From Lonicera japonica (taxonomy: Eukaryota > Streptophyta > Magnoliopsida > Dipsacales > Caprifoliaceae), in assembly GCA_021464415.1 (NCBI GenBank), contig JAKCWG010000423.1, forward strand, positions 1-64,000: a stretch of DNA of 64,000 bases, in the 5' to 3' direction. Positions 34,303-45,803 of the stretch are shown piece after piece (position 1 is the first letter of the stretch; the number at the start of each line of letters is the position of its first letter). The translations under genes were made by a program, and so were the position numbers. The notes beneath the pieces were generated by a model. The model saw nothing but the letters and a program-made list of their open reading frames with translations. It was not told where the DNA came from and searched no databases.

Positions 34303-37275
34303 CTAGATATCACATGCTCTAGTCATACCAATTTCACGTCGAATACAGCTAAAGCGATCATCGGAAAGTGGTTTAGTGAAAATATCCGCAAGTTGCGATT
34401 CGGTGCCAACGAATTCGATGTCAACATCACCTTTTTGCACATGATAACGAATAAAATGATATCTTATCTCAATGTGCTTAGTACGTGAGTGTTGTATGGG
34501 GTTCTTGGTCAAGCTAATAGCACTTGTGTTATCACATTTAATGGGAATGTGGTTAAGACTTAATCCGAAGTCTTCTAGTTGTTGTTTAATGTATAAAGTC
34601 TGAGCACAACAACTTTCGGCCGCCACATACTCGGCTTCGGCAGTTGAAAGGGCCACCGAGTTTTGTTTCTTGCTTGACCAAGATAGTAATGCTTGTCCTA
34701 GGAAATGACAAGTGCCACTAGTGCTTTTCCTATCGATTTTGCAATCGGCAAAATTCGCATCGGAATAACTAATCAAGTCAAAAGAGTTCTCTCTTGGGTA
34801 CCACAAACCCAAGGAACTAGTACCGGAAAATCCATTTTACGGCAAGTAAATGTGACTCTTTAGGATCCGCTTGGAATCGTGCACAAAGACATACACTGAA
34901 CATGATATCCGGCCTAGAGGCCGTCAAATATAATAGACTACTGATCATATCTCGATATTTCTTGATGTCTATACTTTTACCTATCTCGTCTTTGTCAAGC
35001 TTCAATGTTGAACTCATAGGAGTGCTCATGGATTTGGCACCTTCCATGTCGAATTTCTTCAAGAGCTCCTTCACGTACTTCTCTTAATTAATGAAGATGC
35101 CTTCTTTGCATTGCTTCACTTGTAATCCAAGGAAGTAGTTCATCTCTCCCATCATGCTCATTTCGAATTCCTTTTGCATACATGTGGAAAAGTCCTTACA
35201 AAGATTTTCGTTAGAAGAACCAAATATAATATCATCAACATAGATTTGTACAAGTAGCATGTCATTGTTATGATTTTTGATAAATAAGGTAGTATCAATT
35301 TTACCTCTAACAAAACCATTGTTAATAAAAAATGAGCTAAGTCTATCATACCATGCTCTAAGTGCTTGTTTAAACCATATAATGCTTTCGATAATTTAAA
35401 TACATAATCCGGATAAACGTGATTTTCAAAACCGGGAGGTTGTTTCACATAAACTTCCTCTTCAATAAAACCATTTAAGAAAGCACTTTTCACATCCATT
35501 TGATATAATTTAAAATTCTTAAAACATGAATAAGCAAGTAGTATGCGAATGGCTTCTAAACAGGCTACGGGTGCATATGTTTCTTCATAATCAATGCCCT
35601 CCTCTTGATTGTATCCTTGGGCAACAAGTCTAGCTTTATTTCTAACAATTACACCACTTTCATCCTTTTTGTTACGAAATACCCATTTAGTACCTATAAT
35701 GGTTTGATCACTAGGTTTGGGAACAAGTGTCCACACTTTTTTTCTCTCAAATTGATTGAGTTCTTCTTGCATAGCCATCATCCAAGATTCATCTCGTTCG
35801 GCTTCAATAATGTTCTTAGGCTCATATTGAGAAACAAATGCCACATTATTGCATACATTTCTTAATGAAGATCTAGTCATAACTTTACTAGATGGCTCTC
35901 CAAGAATTTGATCAATAGGGTGGTTGGACACAAATTTTCAACTCCTAGGCAAATCATTTGAGTCTTGCTCGGTTTTGTTTTCTAACTCCTTAGGAGGAGC
36001 TTGAGCACTCGATATTTCTTCCTTAGATGTATCATTAATTTGAATATCCGAGATCTTTTGGATAATTTTAACATCATCATCGGAACGTACTATGGGTGAG
36101 AAAGAATTTGACTCATCAAATATAACATGCATAGACTCTTGGACTACTAAACTTTTCTTGTTATAAACTCTATATGCTTTACTATTAGTGGCATACCCAA
36201 GAAAAATTCTTTCATCGGATTTAGCATCAAATTTACCTAAGTGATCACGATCATTCAAAATAAAACATTTGCAACCAAAAACCTTAAAATATGCAATATT
36301 TGGTTTATTGTCATTCCATAACTCATAAGGAGTCTTATCTAACTTTTTACGAATGATAATATAATTAATCACATAGCATGCGGTGTTAACGGCTTCCGCC
36401 CACAAATACTCTGGTAAAGAATGTTCATTAAGTATAGTCCTAGACATCTCTTGAAGAGATCTATTTTTCCTCTCAACAACACCATTTTGTTGAGGAGTTC
36501 TAGGTGCCGAAAAATTATGATCAATACCATGCTCATCACAAAAGTTCTCAATATCAACATTGTCAAATTATCTACCTCTATCACTACGAACATGCACAAT
36601 AGAGATGCCTTTTTTATTTTGAACTTTTCTACAAAATTTAGCGAAGGCATGTGGAGTTTCACTTTTGTGGGTGAGAAAGAACACCCAAGTGAGTCTAGTG
36701 TAATCATCAACAATAACAAGAGTGTACAATTTGCCACATAGACTAGCAACCGAAATAGGACCAAACAAATCAAGATGCAACATATCAAGTGGTCTAGATA
36801 TAGTAATATCCTTTTTAGACTTGAACGATGATTTGTGTTGTTTACCAAGTTGACATGCATCACAAATTTTATCTTTAACAAATTTGATTTTAGGCAATCC
36901 TTTAACAAGCTCTTTCTTAGACAAAACATGAATTAAATCCATATTAGCATGTCCTAGTCTCATATGCCATAACCAAGATACATCATTTATAGCGGATAAG
37001 CATTTAACATCTTGTTGTGATAAATCATCAAGCTCAAGAGTATACACATTGTTAGTTCTATATGCAACAAGTAAAATGGAATCATCACTAACATTCTTAA
37101 CAATGCAACGATCGAATTTAAAAATAACTTCATAACCCTTATCACATAATTGACTAATACTAAGTAAATTATGCTTCAAACCATCAACTAATATAACATT
37201 ATCAATGCATGTAGAATGCTTACCAACCTTACCTATACCGATGATTTTGCCCTTGGCGTTGTCCCCGAAAGTCAC
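34303..37275 (-). pseudogene. SIRE-like pol: integrase, reverse transcriptase, RNase H (broken)
   Basis: Minus strand, in order. A pre-integrase segment runs VTFGDNAKGKIIGIGKV to [14 protein letters not shown] (37275-36950). Integrase follows with the CDACQLGKQHKSSF finger, DDYTRLTWVFFL and the usual catalytic core (about 36900-36370). RT (35931-35100) has [42 protein letters not shown] and, after a frameshift near 35365, IYVDDIIFG (about 35228-35250). RNase H (35074-34303) has SYSDANFADCKIDRKSTSG and LSTAEAEYVAA, then KHIEIRYHFIR. Several stops and shifts. A stop just before 37275 separates it from gag. Confidence 0.9.
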
Positions 37276-37620
37276 ATTCCCTCCTCACTTGAGAATTAGA
37301 CTTAAGAAGTTGTTCTTGTCTCCCGTCATGTGCTTTGAGCAACCACTATCCAAGAACCACTTGGTTTTGCTACCCTTGGCTTTCAAGCATACCTACACCA
37401 TGACTTTGAGTAACTTCTCCTTTGGTACCCAAAATGTGTTGGGTCCCTTTGGGTTAGCAAACATAATGGTTCCTTTTGGAACCCAAGCAAGTTTTCTTTT
37501 AGGGAAACCTTCATTTCGATAGAAACAATGATCCACATGATGAGTATTTCTACCACAATATGAGCAAAGATGAGTGGGATCATGAGGTGCATATGTTTTA
37601 AAGAAGTTTTTGTAATCCTT

Positions 37621-39144
37621 TTAGTTGTCAATTTGGTTGTAACCCAAATCGACTTTGTCAAATACACACCTTTGCATTCCTAATAGTTTATCCAAATTAT
37701 CCCTACCATTGGTGAATTTGGCTAAGCTATTAGTTAGATCATCCACTTGATCTTTTAATTTGACATTTTTTACTACAAGTGTGTTTGGAATTTCCTTTTC
37801 CTTTCCTTTCTTCAAAGTATTGATTTCATTTTTCAAAACCATGTTTTCTTTCTCAAAAGTTTCACACTTGTTAGAAATTATCAAATTCTCCTTTTTGAGG
37901 CTTGCAAACTTCTTAGATAGATTTTCAAATTTATTATGCAATTCCTCAAACATTTCATATAACTCATCATAGTCATTTTCATCATGAGCATCATCATTTA
38001 TAGAAACATTGTCATTACTAAATGAATCATAAATGAAGTCTACCTCATCGTCTCTTGCCATAAGGCAAAGATTTGTCGTCTCCTCGTCGCTAGAGTCGGC
38101 ATCGGACTCACCCTCTTCGGAATCACTCCAAGTCCCCTTGAGGGCATGCCTTACTTGTTTGAAGGCTTTATCTCTTTTATCTCTTCTCTCCTTTCTTCTA
38201 ACCGAGCAATTGGTTTTGAAGTGTCCTGGTTCATGGCAATGGAAACATTTCTTGACTTCTTCGTTTTCAACTCTTGGTTGAATTGATCGATCAATGTTCC
38301 TCTTTGATGAAGAACCAAAGTTATTTCCTTTTTCTTGAAACTTCTTCTTATTAGCTAGAAATTTCATGAAGTTTCTAGAGAGGAGAGCCATGTTATCGTC
38401 ACCGCCCATTGACTCTTCATCATCCTCTCGTTGACTTGCCTTGAGAGCAAGAGTCTTCTTGGCTTTTGAGTCAACTTCTTCTTCTCTCTCCAATTCCTTC
38501 TCATGGGTTTTAAGTGAACCCAATAGTTTGTCCATGCTTAGCGTTTTAAGGTTCTTGGCTTCTTGAATAGCCGTTACTTTGGGTCTCTACTTCTTGGGAA
38601 TAGTTCTAAGAATCTTTCGAATCTTGTCTTCATTAGAATAAACCTTTCCAAGGAGATCTAAAGCATTAGTAATAATGAAAAACCTACTATACATAGAAGC
38701 AAGTGATTCATTAGGCTCCATTTTGAAAAGCTCATAATCATGAACAAGCATATCAATATTGTCATCCTTGACTTGTGAGGTTCCCTCATGAGCAACCTCT
38801 AATTTGTCCCATATTTCTTTTGCGGTTTTACAACTAAAAATTTTGTTGTATTCGTCCATAGTTAATGCACAATGTAAAGAATTTAAGGCTTTAGCATTAA
38901 ATTGGATTTTCTTAATGTCATACTCATCGTATTCGAAAATTGATTTAGGAGTGACATTACCCCTTTTATCGGTTTTGGTAATCTTATATGGTCCAATGAG
39001 TGTAACCCTCCATTGTTCAAAATCACTAGCTTGAAGAAAAGTACACATGTGATTTTTCCAATAGCTATAATTTTTGCCATCAAATAGGGGTGGCCTAGTG
39101 GTGGAAGAACCTTCGTTAAGTCCGGTTCCTTGATAGATAGACAT
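37621..39144 (-). pseudogene. SIRE-like gag with CCHC zinc knuckle, one premature stop
   Basis: Starts MSIYQGTGLNEGSS at 39144, just downstream of the primer site. The UBN2 region has PPLFDGKNYSYWKNHM and EIWDKLEVAHEGTSQVKD. At about 38587 a TAG interrupts the frame where the family usually has tryptophan. The same frame continues as 38535-37621 with the zinc knuckle CFHCHEPGHFKTNC, a long acidic stretch (ESDADSSDEE) and a coiled-coil-like region. It ends at a stop codon at 37621-37623, in frame with the pol start region. Confidence 0.88.
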
Positions 39145-39200
39145 GATCGTAAACTCTAAGATTGTAAAATCAAAACAAGAGTACAACATCTGATACCAAT

Positions 39201-40551
39201 TGTAGGTCGGAAAATACCCTAAAGGGGGGTGAATAGGGTTTTTAAAACTTAATGAGTTTTTTAAAATCAATTTAAAAATATTCGATGTCTATGTCAATCA
39301 AGCAAACAATAAAGAAGGATAATTCCAATCACAAGGTGCAAGTAACACAATATAAGAGTTCAAGAGTTAGAAAGATTGAACCGATCAAAGTCGAAGACTT
39401 TTTGTCCACACGGTTCGGCTTGTTAGCCCCTACTCCGCGCTCGGTTAGTACCCCGAGAAATGCCACTATAACCGATCTCCTTCCGGGTGAAGATCAAACC
39501 TCTACAAGTGTATTCTTCTCACACACTCTTACAAGTATTTAATCTCTCTCAATACTCACACAAGAATTCACCCTTGCTATCTTAAGAGATAAACATCTCT
39601 TAATGTTTGAAAGAAATGATTTGGTTACTAACACCAATGTACAATAGCTCAATAGTGTATGAAGATTACAACTTAAGCTCACACTAAGAGATATCAAATT
39701 TGATCAATAAAATATAGCTCAAAATAAAGATGATTGATCAAGAGAAATGTTCTTGAATCTTTGAATATTGAATGTAGATGAATATAATAGTGTATGAATA
39801 ATTCAAAAGTGTTTAAATAAGTTTTAGATAGTGTATATATAGTCTAAGACACCATATGGCAGTTTGGAGGGAGTTGGTAAAAGTTTGGTACCAAAAATGG
39901 TAAAAAATCAAAAATCCAATGGCTAGTTTCTGGGCCATCAGTCGACTGATGGTCTCCTCTGGTCTGCTGCCAGATTGACCAAAAATCCCATTTTTCACAC
40001 TTTTGCAAATTAACTCAAAAATCAATTTTGAGGATATGGGATGTTTAAAGTTGATTTTCTAAGACTTCTACCATTGTTTTTGTAACAAAATTCATTCATA
40101 AAAATTTATAGTGAATTTTTCAAGATGACTAGTTTTTGGTAAAAATACGTTTTCAAGGATAAAACTAGTTTTGATCAATCTTGTCAAGGTTAAATCATTT
40201 TATGAGCTATGTAATTGAACAATGATATCTTTTACATAAAATCTAAGCACTCACTTAATTATGAACACCAATGAATTTTCGAGAGCTTTGTTTGTATCTT
40301 CGATTCTATTCTTCCTTGGCTTTTGTACTTCATAGAGATGCCATTGAAGGTGTGTTGACAAGAGTTGTGTGAGATGTAAAACTTTGATTGCAATACTTTG
40401 TAGATGAATGATCTTGATCCCGGCTTTTCGGTTAAGTTCACGCGTGATCAATTTTATTGTGGCTATAACTTAAAACATCAACTACGTTAAAATACGTGAG
40501 ATTAAGTTTATTGTTATTATCAAAACAAGATTAATGACTTTCAAGTCAACA
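39201..40551 (-). repeat. 5' LTR of SIRE-like element
   Basis: 1351 bp, directly repeated relative to 30535-31930. It carries one TCAGTCGACTGA palindrome (39938-39949) and the same TATATATA promoter region (about 39832-39840). Confidence 0.92.
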
Positions 40552-40770
40552 TATCCAACTGTTGTGTTTGAGATTTCATTTGTATGAAAATGGTTTTCAA
40601 ATTTTACAAGGCGGATTGTTGTTTAAACGAATTTCACATGCCGAAATTTTTATAAAACAGGTTTTCAAACTGATCGAGTTTTATCCAAGAAAAAGATTTT
40701 TAAAAAGTTGTGACTTTTATATTTTGAACCCGCCGTCGCGCACGTTATCCGTGATTAACCAAGTCCCGGA

Positions 40771-41471
40771 GGTGAAAATCTCGGAACGGGATTCGGGGCA
40801 TCACAACCTTCGGACTTGGAATGATTCCAAAACTAAAACCCAGTTTCTGAAGTCTCACCATTTTCTGCCCTATTTGACATTAAATCTTCATACTTGCTTA
40901 CACCTTTGTCTTGCTTCCCCTCTTTCTCCACCCGCTTGCTCCCTTTTTTAATTATTGTATCATCACTCTCCCCTTCTTGTGTACGTAATTAGCCTTCAAC
41001 GATATTACCTCTCCTCAATTATTTTCGGCTGCCTAACATAAGGCCCAGTTAACTGCTTGGTCCCGAAGCTTATTTTGCCATTACTTATGACTGAATTAAA
41101 CTCGCCTCCACTGACTAGTGGTGAAAATCTCAGAACGGGATTCGGGGCGTCACAACCCTCGGACTCGGAATGATTGCCAAACTGAAACCCAGTTTTTAAA
41201 GTCTCACCATCTTATGCCCTATTTGACATTAAATCTTCATACTTGCTTACACATTTGTCTTGCTTCCCCTCTCTCTCCACCAACGCCTGCTCTATTTTTT
41301 TAATTGTTGCATTATCACTCTCCCCTTCTTGTGTACGTAATTAGCCTTCAACGATATCACGTCTCCTCGATTATTCCTCGCTGCCTAACATAAGGCCCCA
41401 ATCAACTGCTTAGTCCCGAAGCTCATTTTGCCATTGATTATGACTGAATTAAACTCACCTCCACCGACTGG
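40771..41471. repeat. 349-bp tandem duplication spanning the gypsy LTR/LINE junction
   Basis: Copy 1 is 40771-41119, copy 2 about 41120-41471. Both start GGTGAAAATCTC, contain the last 35 bp of the solo LTR and ~310 bp of the flanking LINE, and differ by scattered substitutions. The duplication therefore happened after the LTR inserted. Confidence 0.9.
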
Positions 41472-41881
41472 TCTAATCCTCGCCTGGTCGACTGAATCAG
41501 ATTCATACTCATTAACCCCTTATTAAAGCACTCTATCCTTTTCCCTTTCCCCCCATTAAATACCACATTCTTAAAGCTGCCTTCATTTTTCTCACGTGTC
41601 ATCGTATGAGTAATCTTTTCTTGACCTCTATCACTACCGGCTACATTTACGATACACCATTCAAAACTACACATTTTCTCTCCATCTCATCTTAGATAAA
41701 TTTTGCATCGATTAAACTTGCCCAGGAACGGTGGGAATTTATATTTACTTCTCTCCTGGAGGTTCAAATTAGACAGAACTTTGAGTCTGATCGGGAATTC
41801 TTCCTCCCCATAGACATGTCGATTTCTGCCATGATTTATCTTTGCCTCCAATTTTAATTTTTGCATTGAAAATTTGCTCAA
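41155..41881 (-). mobile_element. 5' part of the split LINE (ORF1 start)
   Basis: The minus-strand frame starting MSKFSMQKLKLEAKINHGRN (41881), and a second frame (41674-41438), are probably the degraded ORF1 of the LINE whose ORF2 lies at 23430-25143. This rests on orientation and on the target duplication ACCCT joining the two parts; I do not recognise the ORF1 sequence itself. Confidence 0.5.
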
Positions 41882-42429
41882 ACCATGATGGTATGATTAA
41901 CAGGGCCTCTATTCACTAGGTTTTCACTCCTATAGTTTTCACTAATATAGGTCATTAAATAATGCAAAAAATCTCATGTTCTAAGCTGACTCTCCTATGT
42001 TCAAGCGTGGTTGAATAGGGTAAGGTTTAGGTTCTTTCATATTTGGTAGGTCTTACGATATATCTCAAGAGCGTAAGTACGTATAAGGACCTTTTGATAT
42101 ACCTCTATTGGGTACATGAGGGGTAAATCGCTTTATATACCTCGGTAGGGTACTGGGCCAAGAAGAGTAGTCCTAAGCGCTTTTGGCTAGTGTGGACCCG
42201 CAAGTCCACGACCTAATCACAACTCTGGTCCCGAGGTTGATAGGGTAAATTTACACATGCAAAAATGCATGATAATTCACGAGTATGTGCGAAATAGCAA
42301 TCTGGCTGTTCATCTATGTTATCCCAGGACTAAGGCTTGTAAGTCCTACATTGAATAAATAGCAGGAATTAAATATATGATCCATTATATAAGAGCTTAG
42401 TTCTCATTATCCCTAGCAGACTTGGCTAC
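41882..42429. other. Spacer between LINE and second Ogre-like LTR
   Basis: No frame or repeat structure that I can assign. Confidence 0.4.
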
Positions 42430-43478
42430 TGTGAGAATCCGATCTTTCGACCCTGCAATTCTCATTTTGAAATCTTTTTTAAAAAATATGTTTTTAGAGT
42501 TACTAGTTTGTTTCACAAGAAAACAAACAAAAGATTGTATAAAAGATAATCCAAAAACAGATTGTCTTTTACATATTGAAATCAGAGATAACTTGATAAC
42601 TTCTTTGCTAGGGTTCGGGAACTACGTTACGAATTGGGAAAGTGTTAGGCATCCAATCTGCCCTTTCGGTTTCTTAATGAATCATGTACTTAATTATGAT
42701 TTAGATATCTTGCAACTAGTTTGAATGTTTTTAAAATAATCCTTTTAGATAAATTCAATTTGAAACAATATTTATGAAATCAGACTTGTGTTCATAAGCG
42801 CCTATGTATTCATTCGTAGAATGAAATTAGAGTCGCATAGTTCCACATGTTTGGAAATTATTTTTTGTGGGGTTTTGTTTTGAAATGTGTCAAAATAGTA
42901 TTTTAGTGTTCTTGTAATACTTTAGAAAAGACTTGTTTTTTAAAATGGTGAACTTCTTTGCAAATTATTTAATTTTCTTGATTAAAACTTGTATTTAAAT
43001 GTGAAATTTAAATTCAAAAAAATTATAGACACGTAACTGAAACGCTTAAAAGAAAAGTCTTACTTTTTTGTTGAGGAAATTTTCCTTCTTCTCCAAGCTT
43101 CATTCTCCTTCTTCAAACTCTCTCTCTCTCTATATTCAGAGATTTCTCTCTCTTTAAAACTATTTCTCTCTCTAAAATGCTCTAAAAATTCCTCTGTAAA
43201 CTCTCTATAAATGCCTTTATCTCTCTATCCAAAATTAATGAATTTATGATGATATGAAATGAGACCCCGAATGTCTTATTTATAAGCAAAATTTTCTCTG
43301 GAAACATATCAGGAAAAGGGTGCTACCCAAGGCTGTAGTACGAGGTTGCGGCAGGGACTTGCAGTTGCATGCATGCATGCAAAAAAATGACCCAAAAATC
43401 CTATCATGAATTCTGAATGCATGCATGCAAAAATACAATTATAAATTTTCATGAAGGTCACGAATTAAGGTGTCTACA
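42430..43478 (-). mobile_element. Second Ogre-like LTR (solo), with RY-type palindromes
   Basis: Runs TGTGAGAATCCG to GGTGTCTACA like the LTR at 26922-28693, and shares the block around GGGTTCGGGAACTACGTTAC to CTGCCCTTTCGGT (42610-42670). On the minus strand TATAAATA lies at 43277-43284. Palindromes TTGCATGCATGCATGCAA (43365-43382) and TGCATGCATGCA (43418-43429) lie 81-145 bp upstream of it. The flanking 5-mers (GCTAC and CTCCA) do not match, so recombination or deletion is likely. Confidence 0.75.
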
Positions 43479-45803
43479 CTCCATAATCAATTGTTTAAAA
43501 CCTTTTTTTCTTAAGCAGTTCCATTTTCAACCCCCAGTGATTTTCCCCAATTCAGATCCATTTCCTCTTCTTGCACACATTTGTCTCATTGGTTAAATTG
43601 CTCCTTCTCTTTTTCTCCCGTCTCTCTAATTCCCTTGAATTGCTACGTTTTTGGGTAGACTATTTAACAATTTCAATCCGTTAAGAAACTCTAAAAATCC
43701 AATTCTCTACCCTCCATCTCATCTCCATTGGTACTTCTTTAATATGTATGTCTTATTTCTCTCCTTTTAGTTAAATTGTTGAATGCAATTTTACCTTTTT
43801 ATTTTCCTCTTAATCTCTATGTTATTCAACAAACAACTTTCATTTTTCCCTTTCTATGGTGTTTTGCAAGGAAATGGCCTCTAACTGGAATGATATTTCA
43901 TTTGTCTTCCTCACAAAATTGTCTCACCAATTGTACGAGGTGGTACTTTGATATTTTACTTCAAGTATTCTTTGTATGTTTTCAACTTGTTTTCATACCC
44001 TATTGGTCCTTCCAACTTACTCTAATCTCTTTCCTGTGCCAGGTAACCACTAAGTTAAAATGCTACAAAGAAGTTATATTCTTTTATAGTAGGTGCTTCA
44101 TTATCTCTTACATTCTGTAATATTAGAGATTGATTATTGATTATAATTGATTTCTATGTGGTAATTTGGTCCTCCATGTTGACTATGTTGAGAATGTTGG
44201 ATTAGAAGTATATATACTATCAATTAATTTTCATGTGATTAAGAGTTAGTTATGAGTTATATTTTTTGCATTTTAGTTTTATTTAAAATAATACTATTTT
44301 GTTATGTTAAGATTAAAACCTAATAACAAATTAACATTATAGTGGATATTGCAATGGTTCAGATTTGAAGTTCTAATACAGTAAAAGTAAGGATTTCACT
44401 ATTGTTTTTATCACTTATGGTACTTTATGGAGATTTTTGTTAAATTGGTTTTTGGACTGTGACGTTCGATGGGAATTTTTAGTATACAAGGGTTCTAGAT
44501 TCTCTATGATTATTAAAAGCCTCACTGGATTATATTAAAGAGCTTTGAATTTAAGTAAATCAAATTTTATTAGTTATTGTGGAAGTTTTGTTTAATCAAG
44601 TAATTAGGCAAACGATGGGTGGCGTCATATATGCCAATTCAACCAAACTTCATTTTAATTGATTCATCTTCGCTCATAGCAACATAGGTGTCTCAGATTA
44701 ATTAGAAGAGATTTATAAAGAGGGTAGTAGGAGGCAAGTACAAGCTTCGTCGCAAGACTAGAAGTAGTCCCTATGGTGAAATCTTTCTTGGTCTATGTTT
44801 GATTCTCTCTCTATATTAATTTCTTGGTTTTAATTTTTCGATTTTTTTTCCATTTTTGTAATGCTAATTCTATGAATTTTTGATTGGTAACAATTCAGCC
44901 ACCCATGTAATACTTTTGAGATCATTGTTGTTAAATTGTAAGAATCAATTCCTGAATCCTATTTGTTTTTATACAATACAATTATATCTTGACCTTATTA
45001 TTGCTATAATCAGGTTTTTGAGACTCAATTTGATAATGCTCTCCTATCACTTTATTAATTTATTTGTCTCATGTAGTAGTTTTAGCCATCTTTGTTTCTA
45101 GATTCATTTTTGATGTGATTTTCTTTAGAAGCCTAAATCTCCATTTCTTACACCCTTTTGAGTACAAAAGTTGTGAGAGGTGCCATTTTAATTGATACAA
45201 CAAGGTGTCTACCACAAGTTGTTGTAAAGGAAGATGGAAGTGAACGTGTCTGAACTCACAAATGCTTTTAATTAATAAGGAGTTGGAAACTAATTATAAT
45301 ATTCCTCACATTGTATTTTGAATTATCTGTTATATTATTATGTGTACATTGAATAATTGACATAAAACTTGAAATCTTTTTTCATTTTTAAAATTTTAAA
45401 TTATTCCCGAGAGCCATTTTGCTTTATATTACTTTAACTTTCTAATTGATCTTAGTTTTATTATATACGTTATGTGTTTGAATTTTATTTGTTTTTCATC
45501 TCAGTTGCTTCTTATCCATTAGTATAACATTTGGCTTGGCAAAGTGATGAAGAACTACTAGATCATCCAAGTCTGTAGACCTTTTTGATACTGTTAGAAG
45601 CATTACATGCATTATTTGGCCCTTAACAAGGAAAGTTGAGATCTTCACATTCATTCAATATATATATACTAGGGTATACCCGTGCCATCTGGTACGATAA
45701 AAAGAACAAAAAATAATAATTAGATAAAATATAATTACGAGAAAAAAATGAGGATCGGAGATGTATATGACCTGAAATCATCTCGACCCTTTTATAATGT
45801 AAT
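43479..45803. other. Non-coding spacer
   Basis: AT-rich with CT-rich stretches near 43560-43700. The longest frame (43776-44120) is hydrophobic and of biased composition, with no recognisable domain. No gene supported. Confidence 0.4.

Larger units (their letters stand above)
30535..40551 (-). mobile_element. SIRE-like Ty1/copia retrotransposon, full length but decayed
   Basis: 10,017 bp, flanked by the perfect 5-bp duplication TATCC (30530-30534 and 40552-40556). Minus-strand order: LTR (40551-39201), primer site reading TGGTATCAGATGTTG (rc of 39185-39199), gag, GAG-pre-integrase, integrase, RT, RNase H, third ORF, polypurine tract AAAAAGGGGGAGA (about 31932-31945), LTR (31930-30535). A long element with an extra ORF after pol is the SIRE/Maximus layout. 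In the first ~300 bp the LTRs differ at about 12 positions, so it is not brand new. Stops and frameshifts in gag, pol and the third ORF make it non-autonomous. It sits inside the gypsy solo LTR. Confidence 0.93.
25813..41154 (+). mobile_element. Ty3/gypsy-like solo LTR, split by two later insertions
   Basis: Starts TGTAACGCCCCATATG at 25813. It ends GGGATTCGGGGCATCACA at 40805 and again, in a duplicated copy, GATTCGGGGCGTCACA at 41154. The left flank ACCCT (25808-25812) equals the 5 bp after the second copy (41155-41159); the first copy is followed by ACCTT. Removing the insertions 26922-28693 and 30535-40551 leaves about 3.2 kb of LTR. A TATA-like TTTTATATATG (about 26447) indicates plus orientation. 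Two TA microsatellites lie near 29268 and 29416. There is no internal retroviral domain, so it is a solo LTR, inserted in LINE ORF1. Confidence 0.78.

Noticed and set aside
43776..44120. 114-codon hydrophobic plus-strand frame
   Set aside because: Pyrimidine-rich sequence with biased leucine/phenylalanine composition, no domain, no promoter or splice context.
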